64,000 bases of DNA from an uncultured Oscillospiraceae bacterium (lineage in GTDB: Bacteria; Bacillota; Clostridia; Oscillospirales; Oscillospiraceae), in assembly GCA_910589085.1 (NCBI GenBank), contig CAJUSG010000001.1, positions 132,470 through 196,469 on the forward strand, read 5' to 3'. The notes under the pieces were generated by a model, which made no database searches, was not told the origin of the DNA, and was given only the letters and a program-made list of their open reading frames with translations. Made by a program: the position numbers and the translations under genes. Each line of letters starts with the position of its first letter. Positions within the stretch are counted from its first letter, which is position 1. This document shows positions 51,739 through 59,873 of this stretch, one piece after another.

Positions 51739-51767
51739 AGTATAACACAGGATGAAGCTTTGGACAA
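51739..51767 (-). promoter_or_regulatory. Promoter of yqeG and the TIM-barrel gene
   Basis: TTGTCC (51767-51762) and TATACT (51744-51739) with a 17-base spacer. Confidence 0.55.
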
Positions 51768-51779
51768 GGGGGATGCGCT

Positions 51780-52583
51780 ATGCCGCAGGACACCTTTATT
51801 ATCACGCTGCCCCCCAGGCAGCTGCTAGCGCTGCAGAGCTGGCGGGTCACCCCCGCCCACCTGGCCTACCGGCTGGGACCGGGGCCCCACCTATTTCGGG
51901 CGGACAGCACCGCCCCCAGGGGCGGGCTGATGGTGGTGGACGACCAGGATTTCGACGGGCTGGGCCCCACCGGCCCCCTGTGCCAGGAAATTCTGCGGGA
52001 GTGCCAGGCCCGAGGGTTCTCCGGGGCCGTGCTGGACTTTGAAAACCGGCTGCCCCCCCTGGAGCAGATCGCCGGACAGCTGGATGAGCAGTTCGCCCGC
52101 AGGGGCTGGATCCTCTTCGTCTCGGAGCGGTACGGGCCAAAAGCCCCCCACGCCCGGGTGATGATCCCCTCCGCCCTGTCCGGCGGCTCCCTTCAGCAGA
52201 GGCTGGTGGAGGCCCTGGAGCGCTTCGGGGAGAGCCGGGTGGCCCTGGCCCTGGAAAAACGGGCGGAGGACTTCTATCTCCCCTCCCCCACCGGCAGCGG
52301 CCAGCCCCTGAACGAACAGGAGCTGGAGGCGCTGCGGGAACGGCTGAGACCCTCGGTCTTTTTCTCCGGCGAGCTGTGCGCCCGCTACTTTACCTACATG
52401 AGCCGGGACAACGGCGCCCACTTTGTCCTGTTTGACGACGGGGATACCCTGGCGCGCAAGCTGGATGTGGCCCGGGGACTGAATATCCGCACCTTTCTGG
52501 CCCCCTGGGCCGAGGTGTCCCCCTACGCCGCCCGGCTGGGTATCCAGCGCAGGCCCGAAGCCCAGCGGCAGGGGCGCAGATAG
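51780..52583 (+). CDS. Hypothetical soluble protein
   Basis: The 267-residue protein lacks a signal peptide and membrane segments and shows no family I recognise. Landmarks are LLALQSWRVTPAHLAYRLG, GLMVVDDQDFDGLGPTG and GAVLDFENRLPPLE. VLDFEN resembles the acidic end of TIM-barrel glycosidases, but only weakly. It is divergent from yqeG and has a terminator after it. Confidence 0.6.
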   Translation: MPQDTFIITLPPRQLLALQSWRVTPAHLAYRLGPGPHLFRADSTAPRGGLMVVDDQDFDGLGPTGPLCQEILRECQARGFSGAVLDFENRLPPLEQIAGQLDEQFARRGWILFVSERYGPKAPHARVMIPSALSGGSLQQRLVEALERFGESRVALALEKRAEDFYLPSPTGSGQPLNEQELEALRERLRPSVFFSGELCARYFTYMSRDNGAHFVLFDDGDTLARKLDVARGLNIRTFLAPWAEVSPYAARLGIQRRPEAQRQGRR

Positions 52584-52587
52584 GCAA

Positions 52588-52615
52588 AAACAGCCGCCAG
52601 GGGGCGGCTGTTTCT
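52588..52615 (+). terminator. Terminator of the 51780 gene
   Basis: AAACAGCCGCC pairs with GGCGGCTGTTT, loop AGGG, then CTCTGTT. Confidence 0.75.
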
Positions 52616-52638
52616 CTGTTTCCTTGGCCACAATGCCG

Positions 52639-52667
52639 TTGACATATGGGTCCGGTTGGATTATTAT
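52639..52667 (+). promoter_or_regulatory. Promoter of the rnf operon
   Basis: TTGACA (52639-52644), 17-base spacer, TATTAT (52662-52667), 67 bases before rnfC. Confidence 0.75.
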
Positions 52668-52733
52668 GTATGCTGTATTATCAGGCACACATTTTGTCAA
52701 AACGCGGTTTTTTGCCGCCCGGAGGTTTTCCCC

Positions 52734-54059
52734 ATGACCCACTCCTTCTTCGGCGGGGTCTATCCCGCCACCAGAAAAGATATTACCCGGCGCAAGCCGA
52801 TGGCCCGGCTGCCCAAGCCCCCCAAGGAGATTGTGATTCCCCTCATGATGTGCGCTGACGGCCCCGCCGTCCCTGTGGTGGGACCCGGCGACTCCGTCAC
52901 CGTGGGCCAGCCCATCGCCAAACGGGACGGGAGGGGTGCCGCCCTTCACGCCAGCGTGTCGGGCCGGGTCAGCGGCATCGAGCTGCGGCCCCACCCCTGG
53001 GGCGGACGCTCCCCCGCCGTCGTCATCCAGAACGACGACCGGGGCGAGCTCTACGCCGGCCGCCCCGCTCCCCTGGACCCCCGGACCCTCACCCTGGAAC
53101 AGGCCCTGGAGCGGGTGGAGTGGGCCGGCGTGGTGGGCATGGGGGGCGGCTCCTTCCCCGCCTGGGAGAAGATGGCCCGGGCCGCCGGGAAGGTTGACAC
53201 CCTGATTGTCAACGTGGCCGAGTGCGAGCCCTATGTCACCGCCGACTACCGGCTGCTCCTGGAGCGCAGCGAGCACATCCTCCGGGGCACCCAGGCCCTG
53301 GCCCGCTGCCTGCGGTGCCAGCGGATTGTGCTGGTTACCGAGGGGGACAAGCTCAACGCCGTGGAGGCGGTGGAGCGCCGGCTGCGCCGCTCCGGCAACA
53401 GCCGGGTCCAGATTCTCCCCGTCCGCACCCGCTACCCCCTGGGCGCCGAGAAGCAGATTATTCAGACCGTCACCGGACGGGAGGTGCCCCCGGGCGGCTC
53501 CCCCATCGACGTGAGGTGCGCCGTGTTTAATGTGGCCACCGTCTACGCCATCCAGGACGCCCTGTTTCAGGGCCGGCCCGTCACCCACCGGGCCGTTACC
53601 ATCACCGGCGGCGCCGTCACCCGGCCCCGGAACCTGTGGGTACCCATCGGCACCCCCCTGCGCTACCTGCTGGAGGCCTGCGGCGGCCTGCGGGAGGAGG
53701 CCGACCGGATGCTCATCGGCGGGCCCATGATGGGGGTGGCCCTCCTGGACCTGGAGGTCCCGGTGATGAAGGACACCAACAGTCTGGTCTGCCTCACCGG
53801 CTGGGAGCACAAGCCCGACACCCCCGCCGGGGTGTGCATCCGCTGCGGCAAGTGCGTGGCCGCCTGTCCCATGCACCTGGCCCCCACCATCATCCGCCGG
53901 GCCCTGGAGGACCGGGACCTGACCCGGCTGTCGAAATACCATTTGGAGGACTGCAACGCCTGCGGCTGCTGCTCCTTCATCTGTCCCGCCCAGATTCCGC
54001 TGGTGGAGACGGTTGCCCAGGCCGCCGGTCTGGTGAAGAGAGGGGAGGTGGAGCAATGA
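52734..54059 (+). CDS. rnfC: Electron transport complex subunit RnfC
   Basis: The 441-residue protein has GMGGGSFPAWEKM and VNVAECEPYVTADYRLL, the flavin/NADH-binding core. Toward the C-terminus come two 4Fe-4S motifs, CIRCGKCVAACPMHLAP and CNACGCCSFICPAQIPL. RnfC faces the cytoplasm and passes electrons between NADH and the membrane subunits. ATG 52734 follows GGAGGTTTTCCCC. It is first in the operon, in front of the RnfD-G fusion. Confidence 0.93.
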   Translation: MTHSFFGGVYPATRKDITRRKPMARLPKPPKEIVIPLMMCADGPAVPVVGPGDSVTVGQPIAKRDGRGAALHASVSGRVSGIELRPHPWGGRSPAVVIQNDDRGELYAGRPAPLDPRTLTLEQALERVEWAGVVGMGGGSFPAWEKMARAAGKVDTLIVNVAECEPYVTADYRLLLERSEHILRGTQALARCLRCQRIVLVTEGDKLNAVEAVERRLRRSGNSRVQILPVRTRYPLGAEKQIIQTVTGREVPPGGSPIDVRCAVFNVATVYAIQDALFQGRPVTHRAVTITGGAVTRPRNLWVPIGTPLRYLLEACGGLREEADRMLIGGPMMGVALLDLEVPVMKDTNSLVCLTGWEHKPDTPAGVCIRCGKCVAACPMHLAPTIIRRALEDRDLTRLSKYHLEDCNACGCCSFICPAQIPLVETVAQAAGLVKRGEVEQ

Positions 54060-55714
54060 GCGCCAGCTACGGTCCCAAGCGGCTGTCCCCCCAGCTGCGC
54101 CAGCCCTCCACCACCCGGGCCATGATGCTGGATGTGCTCGTGGCCCTCACCCCCGCCCTGGGGATGGCAGTCTTCTTCTTCGGCCCGCGGGCCCTGGCCC
54201 TTACCGCCGTGTCCGTCCTCTCCTGCGTGCTGTTTGAATTCCTCTACCGGCTGCTGACCCGGCAGCGCCTCTCGGTGGGCGACCTGTCCGCCTGCGTCAC
54301 CGGGCTGCTGCTGGCCCTCAGCCTGCCCGCCAGTACCCCCTACTGGGTGCCCGTGATGGGGGCCGCCTTCGCCATTATTGTGGTCAAGCAGTTCTACGGC
54401 GGACTGGGACGGAATTTTATGAATCCCGCCTTGGCCGGCCGGATGCTGGCCGGCACCATGCCTATCCTTATGACCACCTGGCCCCAGCCCCTGCAGAAGC
54501 TGTCCCTCACCGCCACCGATGCCGTGTCCGCCGCCACCCCCATGTCCTACCTCCACGAGGGGGCCCTGCCCCCCCAGGCCCTGGACATCATGCTGCTGGG
54601 ACAGCGGGGGGGCTGCATGGGGGAGGTCTCCGCCTTTATGCTGCTGCTGGGCCTGGGCTATCTGCTGCTGCGCCGGGTGATCTCTCTGCGGGTCCCCGCC
54701 GGATATCTGGGCACCGTGGCCCTCTTCGCCCTGTTCTCCGCGCCCGAGGGGGTGTCCCCCCTCACCTGGACCGCCTACCAGCTCATGGGCGGCGGCCTGC
54801 TCATGGGCGCCGTCTTCTTCGCCACCGACCCCGCCACCTCCCCCGTCACACCCCGGGGACAGGTGATGTTCGGCATCGGCTGCGGCCTGCTCACCGTGCT
54901 GCTGCGCACCTCCAGCCCCTACCCCGAGGGGGTGGGCTGGGCCATCCTCACCATGAACTGCATGGTCTGGCTGCTGGACCGGCTGGGACTGCCACGGCAG
55001 TTCGGCATCGGCAACTTCGCCGCCACCAGAGCCGTACTGGCCCAGTCCTGGGCCAGCCTGTCCGAGATTAAATTCGTCTGCCCCAAGCTGAATCTCCAGC
55101 TCCCCAAGCCCAAGGAGGGCCAGGCCCCCGGCGAGGCCTATCTGGACCTGCTGCGCTCCCTCCTTAAAACCGTGGGGCCCCTGGCCGGGGTGTTCGCCGT
55201 CACCTGCGCCCTGATCTTCTCCGTCCACCGGTACACCGACCTGGACGCCGCCCGGGCCGGGGTTCTGGCCCAGCAGGAGATTCTGGCCCAGGCCATGCCC
55301 CAGGCCGCCGTGGGTGCCGAGACCCCCTACCACACCAACGGCGCGCTGTCCATCACCGCCGGCTACAGCGAGGAGGGCCTCCTCCTGGGCTACTGCATCG
55401 AGGTGCAGAGCCAGGGCTTCGGCGGCCCCATCACCATGACGGTGGGAGTGGACCTGAACGGCGCGGTTACCGGCGTGGCCGTCAACAGCCACAGCGAGAC
55501 CAACCGCGTGGGCACCGAGGCCATGACCCCCGAGGCCCTGGAGCGCTATGTGGGCCGCTCAGGCACCATCCGCAGCTCCGGCAATAACTCGGTAGACTCG
55601 GTAAGCGGGGCCACCGCTACCTCTAAGGCCATTACCGCCGGAGTCAACCGCGCCCTGCACATTGTGGCCAATCTGAGTACGGAAGGGGAGGTTCAATATG
55701 AGAATACCCAGTAA
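54056..55714 (+). CDS. RnfD-RnfG fusion subunit
   Basis: One continuous frame of 552 residues. Residues 1-340 are RnfD-like: membrane helices, and TDAVSAATPMSYL where Thr161 is the expected flavin anchor. Residues about 360-552 are RnfG-like: a membrane helix (LLKTVGPLAGVFAVTCALIF) and NSVDSVSGATATSKAI, with the flavin Thr at about 522. No stop or start site is needed in between. The ATG overlaps the rnfC stop (ATGA). In standard operons rnfD and rnfG are separate. The longest open frame begins upstream but overlaps rnfC, so the ATG at 54056 is preferred. Confidence 0.9.
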   Translation: MSASYGPKRLSPQLRQPSTTRAMMLDVLVALTPALGMAVFFFGPRALALTAVSVLSCVLFEFLYRLLTRQRLSVGDLSACVTGLLLALSLPASTPYWVPVMGAAFAIIVVKQFYGGLGRNFMNPALAGRMLAGTMPILMTTWPQPLQKLSLTATDAVSAATPMSYLHEGALPPQALDIMLLGQRGGCMGEVSAFMLLLGLGYLLLRRVISLRVPAGYLGTVALFALFSAPEGVSPLTWTAYQLMGGGLLMGAVFFATDPATSPVTPRGQVMFGIGCGLLTVLLRTSSPYPEGVGWAILTMNCMVWLLDRLGLPRQFGIGNFAATRAVLAQSWASLSEIKFVCPKLNLQLPKPKEGQAPGEAYLDLLRSLLKTVGPLAGVFAVTCALIFSVHRYTDLDAARAGVLAQQEILAQAMPQAAVGAETPYHTNGALSITAGYSEEGLLLGYCIEVQSQGFGGPITMTVGVDLNGAVTGVAVNSHSETNRVGTEAMTPEALERYVGRSGTIRSSGNNSVDSVSGATATSKAITAGVNRALHIVANLSTEGEVQYENTQ

Positions 55715-55747
55715 CGCCGTCCCCCACCGGGACAGGAGGCGGAACAC

Positions 55748-56338
55748 ATGAACACTGTTATGGAACTGACCGCGGTGGCCCTGGCCGCCCTGCTGTCCGA
55801 GAATATGGTGCTGGTGTCCTGCATGGGCATCGGCACCCACGAAAAATCTTTCCAGGAGCCCAGAGAGGCCATCCGCACCGGCTGCTGCCTGACCGTGGTG
55901 ATGATTCTGGGAGCCCTTGGCGCCTGGCTGCTCAACTATCTGGTCCTGCTCCGGTACGGCCTGACCCATTTTCAGGTTCTGGCCTTCGCCCTGCTCGTCC
56001 CGGGCCTGGTGGCCGCCCTGCGTAAATTCCTCAGGGCCTGCGTCCCCGAGCTGTCCCGGCGGGCGGATGACAATCTGGCCTCCATCTCCACCAACTGCGC
56101 CGCCCTGGGCACCGCCCTGCTGGTCAGCCAGCGCAGCTACGGCCTGACCTCCGCCCTGGTCTTCGCCCTGTGCGGCGGCGTGGGCGCTACCCTGGCCCTG
56201 GCCAGCTTCGCCAGCCTCCAGAAGGAGGTGGACCTGAACCGCTGCCCAAGGTCCTTCCGGGGTGTGCCCATTCAGCTGATTACCGCCGGCCTGATGGCGA
56301 TGGCCCTGGTGGGATACTATGGCCTGTATCTGGAATAG
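55748..56338 (+). CDS. RnfA/RnfE-family membrane subunit
   Basis: The 196-residue protein has six hydrophobic segments and the NqrD/E-RnfA/E pattern (LSENMVLVSCMGIGTH, RKFLRACVPELSRRADDNLASISTNCAALG). The family positions one iron-sulfur cluster between RnfA and RnfE using a cysteine from each half. Cys117 (TNCAALG) is in the conserved place. The first cysteine is at 25, four positions before the usual GLC site (G29 here). Only one such gene exists in the operon. AGGAGGCGGAACAC precedes the ATG. Confidence 0.82.
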   Translation: MNTVMELTAVALAALLSENMVLVSCMGIGTHEKSFQEPREAIRTGCCLTVVMILGALGAWLLNYLVLLRYGLTHFQVLAFALLVPGLVAALRKFLRACVPELSRRADDNLASISTNCAALGTALLVSQRSYGLTSALVFALCGGVGATLALASFASLQKEVDLNRCPRSFRGVPIQLITAGLMAMALVGYYGLYLE

Positions 56339-56381
56339 CACAAAAAACCGCCCTGTTGGGACGGCTCCCATAAGGAAGATA

Positions 56382-56424
56382 ATGCCCGCTGAAAAGCGTT
56401 TACTTTTCAGCGGGCATCACTTTT
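56382..56424. terminator. Bidirectional terminator between rnfA-like and flavin reductase genes
   Basis: ATGCCCGCTGAAAAG pairs perfectly with CTTTTCAGCGGGCAT; TTTTATTCTT follows on the plus strand. 15-bp stem. Confidence 0.85.
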
Positions 56425-56989
56425 ATTCTTTCAGCTTCATACCATCTTTGAACGCTTCACCAACACGTTCAGCTACCTTGTAGTATCCATGAGTGTACGG
56501 ATCAAAGGCAATGGCGTTTACCAGCGATATATCGACCCTGCCGTCTGCCATGACACTTTCGTCCGCAGTAATATTGACGACCTTTCCTATCACTCCACAG
56601 CCATATTCATTATCCTGATATTCAACAAATTCACATTCGAGGCACAGTGGAAACTCATTTATAACAGGAGCGTCCACTGTTTCGGCTTTGCTGGCGGTAA
56701 GCCCGCTGCGCACAAATTTGTCGGCAGCCTTGTTTCCCGATTCCACACCGAAATAGTCTGCCTCTACCACATGGGCAGCATCGGCTATACTGACAGTGAA
56801 CGCACCTCGCGCCTTGATATTTTTCACAGTTTTGTGGGTCTCAGTCAAATTGAGAGCCACGGTCCCCCGCTCCTGCATAGTTCCCCAGGCGGCGTTCATC
56901 ACATTGACACTGCCATCCTCGTTATAGGTGGCTACCATCAGGACAGGCATTGGGAAAATACCCTCTGTGATGTTCAGCTTTGTTCTCAT
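56423..56989 (-). CDS. Flavin reductase family protein
   Basis: The 188-residue protein shows ITEGIFPMPVLMVATYNEDG, VNVMNAAWGTMQERGTVALN and FVEYQDNEYGCGVIGKVV. These fit the FMN-binding split-barrel flavin reductase/NADPH-quinone group. Codon use is visibly AT-richer than its neighbours, as is the adjacent HxlR gene. It is divergent from that HxlR gene, a typical pairing where the regulator senses a redox or electrophile cue. Confidence 0.85.
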   Translation of the reverse strand: MRTKLNITEGIFPMPVLMVATYNEDGSVNVMNAAWGTMQERGTVALNLTETHKTVKNIKARGAFTVSIADAAHVVEADYFGVESGNKAADKFVRSGLTASKAETVDAPVINEFPLCLECEFVEYQDNEYGCGVIGKVVNITADESVMADGRVDISLVNAIAFDPYTHGYYKVAERVGEAFKDGMKLKE

Positions 56990-57016
56990 AGTAATTACCT
57001 CACTTTATCAATGGAA

Positions 57017-57109
57017 TTGACAGGATCAACTATCCTGTGTATTATTATAGCGTCTGCTGCAAATAATTCAAGTACTGTCATTTTAGACAGGTACTATCTG
57101 AAGGGATAG
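57017..57109 (+). promoter_or_regulatory. Promoter and operator region of the HxlR/flavin reductase pair
   Basis: TTGACA (57017-57022) and TATTAT (57040-57045) are 17 bases apart. CAGGAT and ATCCTG lie inside the spacer as inverted repeats (57021-57037). Downstream AGTACTGTC/GACAGGTACT and ACTATC/GATAGT are further dyads. HxlR dimers bind dyads of this kind. Confidence 0.6.
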
Positions 57110-57115
57110 TTAAAC

Positions 57116-57451
57116 ATGATAAATCAATTTATTGAAAATGCAAATTTTGAGGATACCGGGTTCAGCTATACAATGTCCCTTATATCCGGCAAGCACAAGA
57201 TGGTTATTCTCTATTGCCTTATGGAATATAAGGTAGTACGGTTCAACGAATTAAAACGGTATTTGAAAAACATATCCGACAAAACTCTCAGCACAAATTT
57301 GAAGGAGCTGGAATCTGACAGGCTGATTATAAGAACAGAGTATCCTCAAATCCCGCCAAAGGTTGAATACAGTCTCAGTGATCGTGGAGAATCCCTGATG
57401 GACGTTTTGGATCAACTGTGTATTTGGGGCGAAAAAAACAAATTGGTCTGA
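57116..57451 (+). CDS. HxlR-family transcriptional regulator
   Basis: The 111-residue protein has a winged helix: FSYTMSLISGKHKMVILYCL, VRFNELKRYLKNISDKTLS, TNLKELESDRLIIRTEYP and VEYSLSDRGESLM. This matches the HxlR family. The gene is AT-rich, with TTAAAC before the ATG and a weak RBS (AAGGGAT). The target is probably its own gene and the divergent flavin reductase. Confidence 0.9.
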   Translation: MINQFIENANFEDTGFSYTMSLISGKHKMVILYCLMEYKVVRFNELKRYLKNISDKTLSTNLKELESDRLIIRTEYPQIPPKVEYSLSDRGESLMDVLDQLCIWGEKNKLV

Positions 57452-57530
57452 TAACAGATATTTATACATTTTATCTATTGGTTAGAGCCTTATCTCCCTG
57501 ACTCCTCCCGTGGTCCCAAAGGCCGCCTCA

Positions 57531-57564
57531 ATAATAAAAAGAGGGCGGATGGCCGCCCTCTTTT
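57531..57564 (-). terminator. Terminator of the nfnBA operon
   Basis: On the minus strand GAGGGCGG/CCGCCCTC is followed by TTTTTATTATT; the hairpin begins 4 bases after the stop of the last gene. Confidence 0.85.
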
Positions 57565-57567
57565 CCA

Positions 57568-58953
57568 TTACTGCTTGCTCTTGATGTATGCGTCGATGGA
57601 TTTGGCGGCGCTCTTGCCGGCCCCCATGGCCAGAATTACCGTGGCCGCTCCGGTGGCGGCGTCGCCGCCGGCGAAGATGGCCGGGCAGGAGGTGCAGCCC
57701 CCCTCGTCCGCCTGGACACAGCCCTTCCGGGTCTTCTCCAGACCGGGGGTGCCGTCGTAGCTCATGGGGTTGGGCTGGGTGCCCAGAGACATGACTACCG
57801 CGTCTACCTCCATCTTGAACTCGCTGCCCTCCTTGACAACAGGACGGCGGCGGCCCGAGGCGTCAGGCTCGCCCAGCTCCATCCGGACGCAGGTCATGGA
57901 CTGGACATGGCCGGTCTCGTCCCCCTCGATGGACACCGGGTTGGTCAGCAGATCGAAGATGATGCCCTCCTCCTTGGCGTGGTGGACCTCCTCCGCCCGG
58001 GCGGGGAGCTCCGCCTCGGAGCGGCGGTAGACAATGTGGACCTCGGCCCCCAGGCGTTTGGCACACCGGGCGGCGTCCATGGCCACGTTGCCGCCGCCCA
58101 CCACCGCAACCTTCTTGTTGTGGAGCACAGGGGTGGGAGAGTCCTCCTTGTAGGCCTTCATCAGGTTGATGCGGGTGAGGTACTCGTTGGCGGAGTAGAC
58201 GCCAACCAGGGACTCGCCGGGGATCTTCATGAACATGGGCAGGCCCGCCCCCGAGCCGATGAACACCGCCTCGTAGCCCTGCTCGAACAGCTCGGTGATG
58301 GTCAGAACTTTACCTATGACCATGTTCAGCTCGATGTCTACCCCCATCTTCTCCAGGTTGGCCACCTCGCGCTTCACGATGGCCTTGGGGAGACGGAACT
58401 CGGGGATGCCGTAGCTCAGCACCCCGCCGGGGGTGTGGAATGCCTCAAACACAGAGACGGAGTAGCCCATCCGGGCCAGCTCGCCGGCGCAGGTCAGGCC
58501 GGCGGGGCCCGAGCCGATCACCGCCACCTTGTGGCCGTTCTTGGGAGCGGTGGCCACGTTGGCGATGCCGTTCTCCGCGGCCCAGTCGGCCACGAAGCGC
58601 TCAATGCGGCCGATGGACACGGGTTCGCCCTTGATGCCCCGGACGCACTTGCCCTCGCACTGGGTCTCCTGGGGGCAGACACGGCCCGAGATGGCGGGCA
58701 GGGCGTTGGCATCGGACAGCAGCTGATAGGCCCCGGCCAGATCGCCCTCGGCCACCTTGGCCACAAACTCGGGGATGGGGATGCCCACAGGACACCCGCT
58801 GACACAGGGCTTGTTCTTGCAGTTCAGGCACCGCTGTGCCTCGTTCTGGGCCTGCTCCAGGGTGTAGCCCAGGGCTACCTCCTTAAAATTGGCGTTGCGT
58901 ACATTGGCCTCCTGCTCCGGCATGGGGGTCTTTTCCATCTGCATATTAGCCAT
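57568..58953 (-). CDS. nfnB: NfnB: glutamate-synthase-small-chain-like NADP oxidoreductase
   Basis: The 461-residue protein has an N-terminal cluster (CLNCKNKPCVSGCPVGIPIP) and a FAD fold (VAVIGSGPAGLTCAGELA). A NADP fold (VAVVGGGNVAMDAARCAKRLG) and IFAGGDAATGAATVILAMGAG follow. With the NfnA gene upstream in the same operon, it matches NfnB of the NADH-dependent reduced ferredoxin:NADP oxidoreductase. A GltD-only role is the alternative. The ATG overlaps the NfnA stop by 8 bases. Confidence 0.9.
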   Translation of the reverse strand: MANMQMEKTPMPEQEANVRNANFKEVALGYTLEQAQNEAQRCLNCKNKPCVSGCPVGIPIPEFVAKVAEGDLAGAYQLLSDANALPAISGRVCPQETQCEGKCVRGIKGEPVSIGRIERFVADWAAENGIANVATAPKNGHKVAVIGSGPAGLTCAGELARMGYSVSVFEAFHTPGGVLSYGIPEFRLPKAIVKREVANLEKMGVDIELNMVIGKVLTITELFEQGYEAVFIGSGAGLPMFMKIPGESLVGVYSANEYLTRINLMKAYKEDSPTPVLHNKKVAVVGGGNVAMDAARCAKRLGAEVHIVYRRSEAELPARAEEVHHAKEEGIIFDLLTNPVSIEGDETGHVQSMTCVRMELGEPDASGRRRPVVKEGSEFKMEVDAVVMSLGTQPNPMSYDGTPGLEKTRKGCVQADEGGCTSCPAIFAGGDAATGAATVILAMGAGKSAAKSIDAYIKSKQ

Positions 58954-59794
58954 TCATGGCACCTCCTCCCAGGCGGCAGAGGTGCTTCTCTTTCGCCTTG
59001 GCTTCATGCTCCTTATAGGTCGCGTTACGGGCAATCACTTCGTCAAAGTCCACCTTGTGGCCGTCGAAGTCGGGGCCGTCCACACAGGCGAACTTTACCT
59101 CGCCGTCTACCGTCAGGCGGCAGCAGCCGCACATGCCCGTGCCGTCGATCATGATGGGGTTCATGCTCACGGTGGTGGGGATATTGTACTTTTCCGTCAG
59201 CTTGCAGGCAAACTTCATCATCAGCAGAGGGCCGATGGCAAACACCCGGTCGAACTTGACGCCGCTGTTAATCAGCTCCTCCAGCTTGCCGGTGACAAAG
59301 CCGTGGTAGCCGTAGGTGCCGTCGTCGGTGCAGATGTGCAGGTCGGTGCTGGCCTGGCCCATCTCCTCCTCCAGTATGACAATATCCTTGGTCTTAAAGC
59401 CGCCGATCAGATCCACCTGATTGCCCGCCTGATGGAGGGCCCGGGCCACAGGCAGGGCGATGGCGCAGCCCAGGCCGCCGCCCAGGACCGCCACACGGCC
59501 CACGTTCTCCACCTCGGTGGGCAGGCCCAGAGGGCCTACAAAATCCTGAAGGCAGTCGCCCTCGTTCAGCTGGTCCAGCGCCAGGGTGGTGCCGCCGATC
59601 TTTTGATAGATTACGGTAACCAGGCCGTCCGCCGCACTGGAGATGGTGAGGGGAATCCGCTCTCCCTCCTCGTCCACCCGCAGAATGATGAACTGGCCCG
59701 CCTTGGCCTTGGCGGCCACCAGGGGCGCGTACACCGAGATCTGACTGATCTCAGGGGTCAGCACCTTTTTTGTCGCGATTTCGTACTTCTTCAC
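58946..59794 (-). CDS. nfnA: NfnA: ferredoxin-NADP reductase-like subunit
   Basis: The protein (282 residues) shows a ferredoxin-reductase FAD domain (LVAAKAKAGQFIILRV, IPLTIS) and a NAD fold (VAVLGGGLGCAIALPVARAL). It ends with a 2Fe-2S motif, GTGMCGCCRLTVDGEVKFAC. GTG start at 59794 follows GGAGGAGAAACA. With NfnB it would bifurcate or confurcate electrons between NADH, ferredoxin and NADP. This role follows the gene pair. Confidence 0.9.
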   Translation of the reverse strand: MKKYEIATKKVLTPEISQISVYAPLVAAKAKAGQFIILRVDEEGERIPLTISSAADGLVTVIYQKIGGTTLALDQLNEGDCLQDFVGPLGLPTEVENVGRVAVLGGGLGCAIALPVARALHQAGNQVDLIGGFKTKDIVILEEEMGQASTDLHICTDDGTYGYHGFVTGKLEELINSGVKFDRVFAIGPLLMMKFACKLTEKYNIPTTVSMNPIMIDGTGMCGCCRLTVDGEVKFACVDGPDFDGHKVDFDEVIARNATYKEHEAKAKEKHLCRLGGGAMNG

Positions 59795-59873
59795 TGTTTC
59801 TCCTCCTGTCAGAGTTCTTCCTTTTTTCATCGCTGAATATTGCCAGCGGCACAGGGCCGCATAGATCATAAAT

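Noticed and set aside
53636..55714. Reading the RnfD-G frame as a 692-residue protein starting at 53636
   Set aside because: The first 140 codons overlap rnfC in another frame and are Arg/Gly-rich noise. The ATG at 54056 overlaps the rnfC stop and begins the RnfD domain.
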